Source: Rhodothermia bacterium
Lineage (GTDB): Bacteria > Bacteroidota > Rhodothermia > Rhodothermales > JAAAOL01
Direction: 5' to 3'
DNA: 49,604 nucleotides
Assembly (NCBI GenBank): GCA_030428385.1
Contig: JAUIDY010000033.1
Location: 1 to 49,604 of the forward strand
The notes under the pieces were generated by a model. The model saw nothing but the letters and a program-made list of their open reading frames with translations, searched no databases and was not told the origin of the DNA. Position numbers and translations under genes: made by a program. Positions 18,074 to 25,704 of this stretch are shown in pieces (the stretch's first letter is position 1; each line of letters begins with the position of its first letter).

Positions 18074-18718
18074 TTAGGCCGCGTATGCGTGGCGCGAAGA
18101 GCGTTTGTAAATCCCTCTCTGGTTAACATGTCCCACGTAACGCCCGAGGATGCGCACTTCTTCAAAGACATCGGGCCGAATATGGATGTCATCGTACTCT
18201 TCGTTGGCAGGTTCTAGTCGTAGGCCCCGTTCGTCGTGATACACTTTCTTGAGCGACGTTTCGCCGTTGTATAACACCGCCCCGATTCCGCCGTTCGGAA
18301 TGTCATCGTCGATGAGTAGCACAAAGTCGCCATCGTTAATGTCCGCCCCGATCATGGATTGTCCTGAGACCCGGATGGCAAAGATGCGATGCAGGTTGGG
18401 GAACAGCGTTTCGAGCGAGATCGTGCCTAGGTTGGCCTCTACGGCTTCTTGTAGCACTCCTGCCGTGATGATGCCGACCACCGGGATGCCATTGTTTTCT
18501 TCCCTGACTGCTGCTGTGAGTTGGTAGCCATCTTCCTCGCGGCGGAGGTAGTGTTTTTTGTGCAGTGCTTGCAGGTTCTGCGTCACACTGTTAGGCGAAC
18601 TGTAGCCAAAGTGATCAATGATTTCGCGGTAGGTGGGCCACACCCCATTCTCCCGAACGTACGATTTGATGTATTCCAGGAAGGCGTGCTGTTTGGCGGT
18701 TAGCTTGCGGCGACTCAT
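18074..18718 (-). CDS. lexA: LexA repressor of the SOS response
   Basis: Represses DNA-damage genes and self-cleaves when RecA filaments form. The N-terminal winged helix (residues 1-70) reads LTAKQHAFLEYIKSYVRENGVWPTYREIIDHFGYSSPNSVTQNLQAL. The cleavage site is Ala86-Gly87 (IITAGVLQE). The peptidase S24 domain has the nucleophile Ser121 (VSGQSMIG) and the general-base Lys157 (ETSLKKVY). Length 214 is close to the family norm (about 200-240), with a short extra C-terminal tail (KRSSRHAYAA). Two copies of ACACATGT lie just upstream and are candidate operators for autorepression. The VOC gene follows nine bases later and recO lies upstream on the same strand behind a 183-base gap. Confidence 0.95.
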   Translation of the reverse strand: MSRRKLTAKQHAFLEYIKSYVRENGVWPTYREIIDHFGYSSPNSVTQNLQALHKKHYLRREEDGYQLTAAVREENNGIPVVGIITAGVLQEAVEANLGTISLETLFPNLHRIFAIRVSGQSMIGADINDGDFVLLIDDDIPNGGIGAVLYNGETSLKKVYHDERGLRLEPANEEYDDIHIRPDVFEEVRILGRYVGHVNQRGIYKRSSRHAYAA

Positions 18719-18752
18719 CAGGACAACAGGTTATGTGTGGAGCAGGCAGCAA

Positions 18753-18778
18753 ACACATGTCTGAAAGAGGACACATGT
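18753..18778. promoter_or_regulatory. Candidate LexA operators upstream of lexA
   Basis: ACACATGT occurs at 18753-18760 and again at 18771-18778, 18 bases apart. A half-site ATGTGT lies at 18733-18738. The core ACATGT is palindromic. Paired sites 35-60 bases before lexA fit autoregulation. The motif differs from the E. coli CTG-N10-CAG and Bacillus GAAC-N4-GTTC boxes, so it would be lineage-specific. Confidence 0.45.
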
Positions 18779-18901
18779 ACCACACAGTATAGGGGGTCTA
18801 TTCCAAAAAGACAACACAACAGCCATAAAATAACATGGCAGGGCGGTGATGCCTGTTGGCCTTCGCTTCGTTCCCCGTTGCCCCTCTTTTCTATGTTTTC
18901 C

Positions 18902-19648
18902 TCACCCCAGCAAGCGTCCCGTAATCTTTTCAGATCGTGTCGGATAGGCGTCTTCGAGATGAAACTGTAGATATTGATCCACGAGTCGGTTTACCTCGGT
19001 GCGGAGGGGTGGGTCCAGGTGCATCCGCATGACGGTGTCGAGGTCGGCGCGGGCAAAAATGGCATACGCCCTGAGGGCAAGCCGCGAAGCTTGACGGGTG
19101 GCCGTAGACGCGGTATGAAGCGGAGAGATGGCTCCGGTGTCTAGATTTAGCAGGCCGCCTTCATTGGAAAGGGCTTCTACCGTTTGTTTGTCGATGTGAG
19201 GGGCAAAACCAAGAATGATGGCGAGGCGCAACTGGAAATAGGCCAGCAGGTTTTCGGTGCGGTCGGTAGCGGCATTGAGGGTTTCTAATACCTCGACCAA
19301 CAGATTAAATACGGGCGGATGGGGCTCCTCTGCCGGAATAAGAGCAGCTACCAGTTCTACGAGGCGTTGCCCAACGGCGAGCTTTACAAGGTCGCGGCTG
19401 ATGCCCATGAGTGGACGAACATGGGCACTTTCGGTAAGGGTTTGTAAGCTGCGGGTTGGTTTGTGATAAAACACCACCTGTGTGTAGGCCATGGGTTGCA
19501 GGGTGGCACCAAAGCGGCTCTTGGGTAGCCGTGCCCCTTTCGCCAAGACAGCCAGCTTTCCTTTTTCGCGGGTGAAGAGGGTAACAATGCGACTGGTTTC
19601 GCCATAGTCCATCGCGCGAAGCACCACCGCATCGGTTCGTATAATCAT
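18902..19648 (-). CDS. recO: DNA repair protein RecO
   Basis: Part of RecFOR: binds DNA, anneals single strands and helps RecA replace SSB. The N-terminal OB fold is clear (IIRTDAVVLRAMDYGETSRIVTLFTREKGKLAVLAKGARLPKSRFGATLQPMAYTQVVFYHKP, residues 2-63). A helical middle (TENLLAYFQLRLAIILGFAPHID) and the C-terminal helical domain follow. In many RecO proteins a four-cysteine zinc site follows the 'LGF.P' motif. Here those cysteines are missing, as in several Gram-negative lineages. Length 248 is normal. It starts divergently from the ComEA-like gene, 161 bases away. Confidence 0.9.
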   Translation of the reverse strand: MIIRTDAVVLRAMDYGETSRIVTLFTREKGKLAVLAKGARLPKSRFGATLQPMAYTQVVFYHKPTRSLQTLTESAHVRPLMGISRDLVKLAVGQRLVELVAALIPAEEPHPPVFNLLVEVLETLNAATDRTENLLAYFQLRLAIILGFAPHIDKQTVEALSNEGGLLNLDTGAISPLHTASTATRQASRLALRAYAIFARADLDTVMRMHLDPPLRTEVNRLVDQYLQFHLEDAYPTRSEKITGRLLG

Positions 19649-19809
19649 GGCATCTTAAAGCTGGACCCCAGGGATATGCTGCGTACGCTAAGCTCTTTGG
19701 GAAGTGCCATTTTAAGCAATGTCAAGAAAAAGTGAAGGATGAGCTAACAGGGTAAAGCATGACGAATAATAAGGTGCCGGCATCGCAAGAAGATCCACCT
19801 AAAAATTAG

Positions 19810-20400
19810 ATGTCTATGCGTTGGTTATATCATGTCCAGCAACGGCTTTCCATTACGTGTGGTGAGTGTAACGTAATGCTGGGGTTTGCTTTTTTGATGA
19901 CATTGGGTTTGACCGCACAATATGTGCAAAGTCAGCCTCGCTCGTTACCCGCCGATGTGTATGAGGCGCAGGATCGGCTGTTCAAGGAAGCAACCATGCG
20001 TGGGCAAACAGGGCATGCGCTAGCAGTGAACGCGAAGGACTTGCCCTCGCCTGATTCTCTGGTTGCTCCGCCGCACCAACATGGGCAAGGGACGCCCCCA
20101 GGTTCCGTTACGGAAGAAGCCTTGGCTCGGGATGTTGCCACCTCAGAAACGTCCATAGATGCTGCCGAAAAGGTTGCCGCCGCTGATACGCAGCCTCCAC
20201 GAATGAACCTGAACACGGCCACCGCGAGTCAACTCGAACGGTTGCCTCGGATTGGACCCACAATGGCAGGCCGCATTATTGCGTATCGGACAACACATGG
20301 GCCGTTTCAGCGCGTCGAGGAATTGATCAACGTAAAAGGGATCGGCGAAAAAACACTGGCTCAACTGTTGCCGCTGCTGTTTGTGGAGACACAAGGATAA
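19810..20400 (+). CDS. ComEA-like helix-hairpin-helix membrane-anchored protein
   Basis: A 196-residue protein with one N-terminal membrane segment (about residues 25-42, MLGFAFLMTLGLTAQYV), a low-complexity linker and a C-terminal double helix-hairpin-helix domain. The HhH part reads MNLNTATASQLERLPRIGPTMAGRIIAYRTTHGPFQRVEELINVKGIGEKTLAQLLPLL (about 134-193). Its two G-x-G hairpins (PRIGP, KGIGE) bind DNA backbone. This layout is that of ComEA, the DNA receptor of natural competence, although many bacteria carry such proteins without known uptake. Two ATGs (19810, 19816) are usable. The stop is followed by a long perfect inverted repeat shared with the convergent regulator gene. Confidence 0.8.
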   Translation: MSMRWLYHVQQRLSITCGECNVMLGFAFLMTLGLTAQYVQSQPRSLPADVYEAQDRLFKEATMRGQTGHALAVNAKDLPSPDSLVAPPHQHGQGTPPGSVTEEALARDVATSETSIDAAEKVAAADTQPPRMNLNTATASQLERLPRIGPTMAGRIIAYRTTHGPFQRVEELINVKGIGEKTLAQLLPLLFVETQG

Positions 20401-20407
20401 CAACGAA

Positions 20408-20451
20408 CAACGGCATCAACACAAGCACATATTGCTGCGTTGATGCCGTTG
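20408..20451. terminator. Bidirectional terminator hairpin between convergent genes
   Basis: A perfect 13-base inverted repeat, CAACGGCATCAAC (20408-20420) and GTTGATGCCGTTG (20439-20451), with an inner AGCA/TGCT pairing in the 18-base loop. It starts eight bases after the ComEA-like stop and sits 28 bases before the end of the ArsR-like gene. There is no clear T-run on either strand, so it may pause or stabilise transcript ends rather than act as a classical intrinsic terminator. Confidence 0.55.
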
Positions 20452-20479
20452 CGATGTTGGTGGGAGCAAGAAGCGGGAG

Positions 20480-20923
20480 CTACGCTTCGGTGCCGTCCTT
20501 GAAAAAGCTGATCAGGCAACCCACAAAGACCGAGGCTTCATTGAGCCGGTAGTAAATCGTCTGCGCATCCCGGCGGGTGAGGACGATCCCGCATTCACGC
20601 AGCTTCTTGAGTTGTTGAGAGATGGCCGGCGTAGTAAGTTCGAGGATGGTAGCCAAGTCATTTACGCGCACTTCGCCGCGCCGCCACAAGAGATAAAGGA
20701 TGCGAATCCGGGTGTCATTGCCTGCGGCCCGCATCAGGCTCATTAGCGGATCCAGCCAGTTCTGAATGTCCAATTCATCGCGGAGCACATCCATTTGGGA
20801 TTCCCGCAAAGGGGCACCTTCTGGGGTGGGTTCGCGAACAATGAGTTCAACGTTTTCTACACTAATCGTAGATACGCCGTCGCTTTGTGCTGTGGGTTCA
20901 ATAAGGACCAGGGTGTCTTTCAT
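20480..20923 (-). CDS. ArsR-family winged-helix regulator
   Basis: A 147-residue transcription factor. The C-terminal two thirds are an ArsR/SmtB winged helix: MRAAGNDTRIRILYLLWRRGEVRVNDLATILELTTPAISQQLKKLRECGIVLTRRDAQTIYYRLNEASVF (about residues 64-133), with recognition helix TTPAISQQLKKL. The N-terminal 50 residues are acidic and lack known features. The usual ELCVCDL metal-site motif is replaced by EVRVNDL, so sensing of metals through alpha-3 cysteines is unlikely. One Cys near residue 109 and one near 136 remain. The target and ligand are unknown. No adjacent resistance gene is present. Confidence 0.85.
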   Translation of the reverse strand: MKDTLVLIEPTAQSDGVSTISVENVELIVREPTPEGAPLRESQMDVLRDELDIQNWLDPLMSLMRAAGNDTRIRILYLLWRRGEVRVNDLATILELTTPAISQQLKKLRECGIVLTRRDAQTIYYRLNEASVFVGCLISFFKDGTEA

Positions 20924-21063
20924 TGTAGTTCTCCATTGACAGATACGTGCGCCTAGCTCTACTAACGAAGAAGTTTTGATAAGTAGCGATAGGTTATTAA
21001 AAAATTTTGCATCTCATTAATTACGCACTTTGCTATGCATGCTTGCGCGAGATCATGGTATAC

Positions 21064-21101
21064 AAAAACGCCCCGCCTTCGATAGAGAGCAGGGCGTTTT
21101 T
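21064..21101. terminator. Rho-independent terminator for the heme lyase gene
   Basis: AAAAACGCCC (21064-21073) and GGGCGTTTTT (21092-21101) form a 10-base stem with an 18-base loop. On the minus strand it sits 18 bases after the heme-lyase stop and ends in a T-run. The A/T-flanked symmetry lets it work in both directions. Confidence 0.8.
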
Positions 21102-21118
21102 GTGGAAGGCAGAGCGGG

Positions 21119-23548
21119 CTACACGCGGGGTGCCGAAGGGCGCTGTTTGGCATCCTGGATGCGTCGCATAAACGCCAGCCCAAAGCCGCCTGTCATGATG
21201 ATGATGCCAATCCAGAGGATGTTGATGAAGGGTTTTTCGTACGCTTGCACCACCAGCCAGTCTTCGGGCATGACGGGGATACCTTCCACACCCAGGACAA
21301 TTTCGCCGGTGTTTACGTTCATGCGCCGGAAGGTAAGCGTCAGGTTCCAGTCATCAGCGGCAGCGGGGATGAACGACACCTGCCCATTGCTCTTTTGCAA
21401 CAGGTAAACGGGGTTCAACTCGCGCGTCTCGCCGGTCGCGGCATTGGTCACATCCAGCACGGCCCCCACGCGCAGCGTATCGGAGGCATCTGTAAGCATG
21501 GCGCTGGGGTCGGCGTCGAAGCTTTTAAACAGCACCTGAAACTGGTTATCGGTGCCGATGAGCGTCGGCTGCCCGCGTTGGATAGAAAACTCATCGTTGC
21601 TGACGCCCTGCTCTTCAAACATCACACTCGGCGAGACCGCGACAAAGATGTCTTTCTCCATGTACATCTTCAGGTCAGGGTGCTGGATCCACTGGTCTTT
21701 GTTGCTCTTGTAGACGACCGGCTTCACGGTGAACGCTCGTCCTTGTTGGTCTTCAAAGTTCAGCACATAGCGCGGGCGTCCCTGATCCGTGGTTTCCTGC
21801 CCTGCGTATGTTACCGTGTAGCCTTCCACCACCGTCGGTTTGTCACGCTCGGCGATGAAGTTTTCGCGCCCGGGTTCGGGCGGGGCCAGTGGGTTGCTAA
21901 AGCCACCGGACGCAATAATACCGAGCAGCGAGAGCGCGAGCCCCACATGGGCCATTGCACCGCCTGCCATGCGCAGGTTGCCCCGCCCCACGCGCCATAG
22001 CACGATGCCGTTGCCAAACAGTGCAAAGAACGACACGAACAAGAGCAGCAGCATCAGTAAGCCTTGGCCATACATGCCCCAGAAACCGCCGATGCTGGCT
22101 TCGACCATGGTTACGGGTTCCGGCGCAAGGTTAACGGTCTTCTCGACAAACGGGGTGAAAATGAGAATGAGCAGCGTGGCGGCTACCGACAGCGCAATCG
22201 GTTTAAGGAGCACCTTGTTCACGCTCTCCACACTCATCTTATTCCACCAGAAAAGCTGCCCCAGGCCCGCCAGAAACATAAAGCCGACGGACAGCGGCAG
22301 GGTCCATTTGTTATAAAACTCAATGGGGACAGCAGCGGGGTTGTCGCGGAAGATGCGCCCAAAGATAGGGGCGCTGGTGCCGAGGATAACCACGGCGGCG
22401 ATGGCGCAGAGCAGCATCGCCCCCGAGAAAATCATAAACTCGCGCGAGAGGTAGTAGGGCTCGCGGTCGGGCTTGGGGAGTTCGCGGTAGCGGTAGGCGA
22501 AAAGCCCAAAGCCCAGCACGCCCATCGAGAGGATCCAGAGCAAGAGTTGGTTGTGCAGACCGAGGTCCACAAACGAGTGCACCGACACGTTGCCGAGGAT
22601 GCCGCTGCGGGTGAGGAAGGTAGAATACACCACCAGCATAAACGACAGGATGCTCAGGAACAGCGCCGACTTGTGCCCGAGGCCGCTCCGCCGCTGGATG
22701 AGCATGGCATGGATGGCCGCCACGCCCGTGAGCCACGGCACAAACGACGAGTTCTCGACCGGGTCCCACGCCCAGTAGCCGCCGAAGGATAGCGTGACGT
22801 AGGCCCAGTAACCACCCATCGAGATACCCACGCCCAGGATAGCCACCGCGAGCACGGTCCAGGGCAACGCCGGGCGCACCCATTCGGTGTATTGCCTGCG
22901 CCACAACGCCGTGATGGCCATGGCAAAAGGCACAATCATCAGCGTGAAGCCCACGAACAGGGTCGGCGGATGAATGACCATCCACGGATTTTGCAGCAAG
23001 TCATTCAGGCCGGTGCCATCGGCGGGGACAAAGTTGGGGTTCGATTGAAAGACTGGAGCTTCGGGGAAGGCCTCAGCGAGGGTATGGAAGGGCGAGGAGC
23101 CAATGGGCAACGCGCCAAACTTGAGCCCCACAATCATCGAGATCAGGAATACCTGACAGAATGCGATGATGGACAACACGGGGGCTTCATACCGGCGGTC
23201 AATCCATTTAATCAACGCGAGGCCGAGGAGGCTGGAGAACAAGATCCACAGCATAAACGACCCTTCTTGTCCCGCCCATGCCGAGGAAAACAGGTAGCGC
23301 GCCGGGAGGTCCACCGACGAGTTCTGATAGACATAGGCGTACTGAAACTGGTGCGTCGCAATCAGATAAATGAGGATGCCGAACGCCGCTGTCATCGCGC
23401 CTGCCATGGTGGCCCACGAGAGCCGCCCCACCCGCAGCCAGTTCACCGGGTCGTTGGCCTCCTGGGCGACCCGGAAAAATGCAATGCCTGCTAATCCACT
23501 CGCTACGAAGGAAATCAGGATGAGCAATTCACCAATTGTACCAAGCAT
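21119..23548 (-). CDS. ccmF: Cytochrome c biogenesis heme lyase, CcmF/CcsA family
   Basis: A large polytopic membrane protein (809 residues) that handles heme for attachment to apocytochrome c at the periplasmic face. The diagnostic WWD domain is GGYWAWDPVENSSFVPWLTG. Conserved histidines flank it (NPWMVIHPPTLFVGF before; AAIHAMLIQRR and VYSTFLTRSGILGNVSVHSF after), as in CcmF. At least a dozen hydrophobic segments are visible. There is a large soluble region near the C-terminus (about residues 590-770), followed by a final membrane helix. The start at 23548 (MLGTIGELLILISF) opens the first membrane helix; an in-frame extension to 23665 has no conserved content. No other ccm genes lie next to it, and a terminator follows. 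Confidence 0.9.
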   Translation of the reverse strand: MLGTIGELLILISFVASGLAGIAFFRVAQEANDPVNWLRVGRLSWATMAGAMTAAFGILIYLIATHQFQYAYVYQNSSVDLPARYLFSSAWAGQEGSFMLWILFSSLLGLALIKWIDRRYEAPVLSIIAFCQVFLISMIVGLKFGALPIGSSPFHTLAEAFPEAPVFQSNPNFVPADGTGLNDLLQNPWMVIHPPTLFVGFTLMIVPFAMAITALWRRQYTEWVRPALPWTVLAVAILGVGISMGGYWAYVTLSFGGYWAWDPVENSSFVPWLTGVAAIHAMLIQRRSGLGHKSALFLSILSFMLVVYSTFLTRSGILGNVSVHSFVDLGLHNQLLLWILSMGVLGFGLFAYRYRELPKPDREPYYLSREFMIFSGAMLLCAIAAVVILGTSAPIFGRIFRDNPAAVPIEFYNKWTLPLSVGFMFLAGLGQLFWWNKMSVESVNKVLLKPIALSVAATLLILIFTPFVEKTVNLAPEPVTMVEASIGGFWGMYGQGLLMLLLLFVSFFALFGNGIVLWRVGRGNLRMAGGAMAHVGLALSLLGIIASGGFSNPLAPPEPGRENFIAERDKPTVVEGYTVTYAGQETTDQGRPRYVLNFEDQQGRAFTVKPVVYKSNKDQWIQHPDLKMYMEKDIFVAVSPSVMFEEQGVSNDEFSIQRGQPTLIGTDNQFQVLFKSFDADPSAMLTDASDTLRVGAVLDVTNAATGETRELNPVYLLQKSNGQVSFIPAAADDWNLTLTFRRMNVNTGEIVLGVEGIPVMPEDWLVVQAYEKPFINILWIGIIIMTGGFGLAFMRRIQDAKQRPSAPRV

Positions 23549-23855
23549 ATTCCACACGATTAAAAAGGAGCAGAAAGGAGGGGCTGCGGGGTTCAAGGAA
23601 AAAAGAGGAGCCCGGTTCCTGAGCAGTCCTCGAAAACGCAGCAATTTTGCCCTTGAGGACACCATCGCGGGTACGTACGCCCAGCGCTTGTGAGGCCATG
23701 TTGCAAAAAAGGCCCTAAAAAATTGCAGTGTAAGCTGAAATTTACGATTGTAGCGATGGAAATTCGATGCATGCCCGGATCTGACCGCTGGTGCGGAGGG
23801 GATGCAGGATATCCGTTTTGGCTGCGTTTTCTCCCACCATTTATCGCTGCGTTAC
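23549..23855. other. 307-base divergent intergenic region
   Basis: Separates the minus-strand heme lyase from the plus-strand BON-OmpA gene, so it must contain promoters in both directions. I see no consensus -35/-10 pair, no large inverted repeat and no RNA-like structure. A weak GGCC...GGCC arm pair lies near 23694-23715. It is not otherwise interpretable by eye. Confidence 0.4.
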
Positions 23856-24899
23856 ATGACAGACACCTCCATTAAGTGGATGGGTGTTGCGGGTCTATTG
23901 ATTATTTGGGGCTTGGGTGTTGTGGTATCCAAGGCCCGCATCGAGAACGACCTCACCCTTCAAGCGACCCAGGCACTCGCGGATGCTGGCGTCGAAGGGG
24001 CGCGCATCCAGTTCGGCGGACGTGATGGGGTGTTGGTCGGCACCGTTCCGGAGCGTACCATGGTAGCGCAGGCCACCCAGACTGTGCAAACCATTCGGGG
24101 AGTGCGGGTGGTTCGCAATCGCCTCACCGTGGCTGAGCCGACAGATCCCATTGCTTATTATGAACTCGACGTTCGCCGAGAGGAAATTGTCCTGAATGGG
24201 GTGGTAACCGACGCGGACGAAGCAGATCGGCTACTGACAACCCTGACAACCCTGTTTCCGCGACGAATGGTGATTGACAACCTGCATGTTAACCACGAGA
24301 TGCAGGAGGCAGATTGGTGGTTGCCGGCGGGGGGGATGCTGCAAGTGTTGCGGGAATTAGAAGAGGCGCAGTTTGGCGTCAAAGGAGACATGGTGCACTT
24401 GCAAGGTGAGGCGCTGCGTGGTCGCCTGGCAAACATGCAGCAACTCGCGCAGGGCAGCATGCCGGATGAATATACCTTGACCCTCGCCTTAGAAGAGGCG
24501 ATGCCGCCGGATCCGGAGCGGGTTGCCCAGGCCCAGGGCTTGGAAGCAGAACTGGCTGCCTTGCTTGGGGAGGATTCTGTTGCCTTTAATTCGGGCAGTG
24601 CCGGACTCACTATCGAAGGACAGGCCGTGCTGGATGATGTGGCAGGTATTTTACGGCGGCAGCCTGGAATACCTGTGGAAATCCAAGGACATACTGATAA
24701 TAGCGGAGCCACGGACATGAATGAGCAACTCAGCCGACGCCGCGCCGAGGCGGTTCGCGATTACTTGGTGGCGCATGGGGTTGACGAAGACCGGCTTTCC
24801 ACGGTTGGGTTTGGTCCCCACCGTCCGTTGGTAGACAATGCAACGCCAGAGGGTCGCCGTCGTAACCGTCGTATAGCCTTTCGTCCACTCTTGCACTAA
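23856..24899 (+). CDS. BON and OmpA-domain envelope protein
   Basis: A 347-residue protein with an N-terminal membrane anchor (WMGVAGLLIIWGLGVVVS, about residues 8-25). A BON-like domain follows (about 28-93: ATQALADAGVEGARIQFGGRDGVLVGTVPER...TIRGVRVVRNRLTV). A second, BON-related region comes next, and then a C-terminal OmpA/MotB peptidoglycan-binding domain (about 245-346). The OmpA signature is present: VEIQGHTDNSGATDMNEQLSRRRAEAVRDYLVAHGVDEDRLSTVGFG, and RRRNRRIAF at the end. The Asp and Arg that contact diaminopimelate are in place. The combination is like the mycobacterial ArfA layout, and probably ties the inner membrane to peptidoglycan. It is followed 63 bases later by the coiled-coil HhH gene and may be co-transcribed with it. 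Confidence 0.85.
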   Translation: MTDTSIKWMGVAGLLIIWGLGVVVSKARIENDLTLQATQALADAGVEGARIQFGGRDGVLVGTVPERTMVAQATQTVQTIRGVRVVRNRLTVAEPTDPIAYYELDVRREEIVLNGVVTDADEADRLLTTLTTLFPRRMVIDNLHVNHEMQEADWWLPAGGMLQVLRELEEAQFGVKGDMVHLQGEALRGRLANMQQLAQGSMPDEYTLTLALEEAMPPDPERVAQAQGLEAELAALLGEDSVAFNSGSAGLTIEGQAVLDDVAGILRRQPGIPVEIQGHTDNSGATDMNEQLSRRRAEAVRDYLVAHGVDEDRLSTVGFGPHRPLVDNATPEGRRRNRRIAFRPLLH

Positions 24900-24962
24900 C
24901 CCCTTCGTTTGGGGTACCCTCGTTGCCTGCTATGGGCGCATTCTTCACGTCACCAACGCATT

Positions 24963-25676
24963 ATGTTTTATCTGCTTGTACAAACGGGATTTTGGGTCTT
25001 GCTTGCATTTCTTTTGGGTTCGTTCATCGGGTGGCGGTTGCGGGGGCATGTGGTAGGACAGGCCATGGACGAAATGGCGGATGAATTGAATATGGCGCAG
25101 GCGCAGCAAGCTGCTGCTGTGGACGACGAAGAACTGGAGGCGCTTGAAAAGGCCGTGCACGAGGCGGAGAAAAAGCAACGCGCGGCGGAGCATGCCCAGG
25201 CAGAGGCCGAGGCTGCTCAACAAGCCGCCGAACAGGAACTTGCACGCGTCCAAAGCACCCTGCAAGAGGCCGAAACCGAGGTGGAAACCGTAAAGCAGAA
25301 GTTTCGGGAATCGATTCAGGTACGCGAGTCCGACCTGTTGGCGTTGCGGCAGCAGCTACAACACACGGAAGAAGCCCTGGCGTTATGCCAAGGGCAACAC
25401 TCGCAGTCAGCAACACAACCTGAAGCCACCGAACAGCCCGTGGCGGTGGTGCATGCCGCCGATGACCTGAAGAAAATCAAAGGCATCGGGCCGCACCTCG
25501 AGGGCAAGCTAGCTGAACAGGGAATCACCACCTACCGCCAGATTGCCACCCTCACCCCCGCCGATATTGAACGGATTGGTGCACACATTGGCCGTTTTGC
25601 GGGGCGCATCGAACGCGAAGACTGGCTGGGCCAGGCCCGCGACCGGCACGCCCAAAAATACGGAGAGGACGTGTAG
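24963..25676 (+). CDS. Membrane-anchored coiled-coil protein with C-terminal HhH domain
   Basis: A 237-residue protein with three parts: an N-terminal membrane helix (FYLLVQTGFWVLLAFLLGSFIGW, residues 2-24), a long Ala/Glu/Gln-rich coiled coil (about 55-140), and a C-terminal helix-hairpin-helix module (DDLKKIKGIGPHLEGKLAEQGITTYRQIATLTPADIERI, about 168-206). The C-terminal module is of the type found after ribosomal-L21-like or DUF4332 regions ('kIkGIGp...L...GI.ty.qia.lt'). It binds nucleic acid or protein in other contexts. No named function is known to me. It converges with rny, 28 bases between stops, with no visible terminator. Confidence 0.75.
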   Translation: MFYLLVQTGFWVLLAFLLGSFIGWRLRGHVVGQAMDEMADELNMAQAQQAAAVDDEELEALEKAVHEAEKKQRAAEHAQAEAEAAQQAAEQELARVQSTLQEAETEVETVKQKFRESIQVRESDLLALRQQLQHTEEALALCQGQHSQSATQPEATEQPVAVVHAADDLKKIKGIGPHLEGKLAEQGITTYRQIATLTPADIERIGAHIGRFAGRIEREDWLGQARDRHAQKYGEDV

Positions 25677-25704
25677 GGCGGATAACGGGTAAATCCAGCC
25701 TGGA

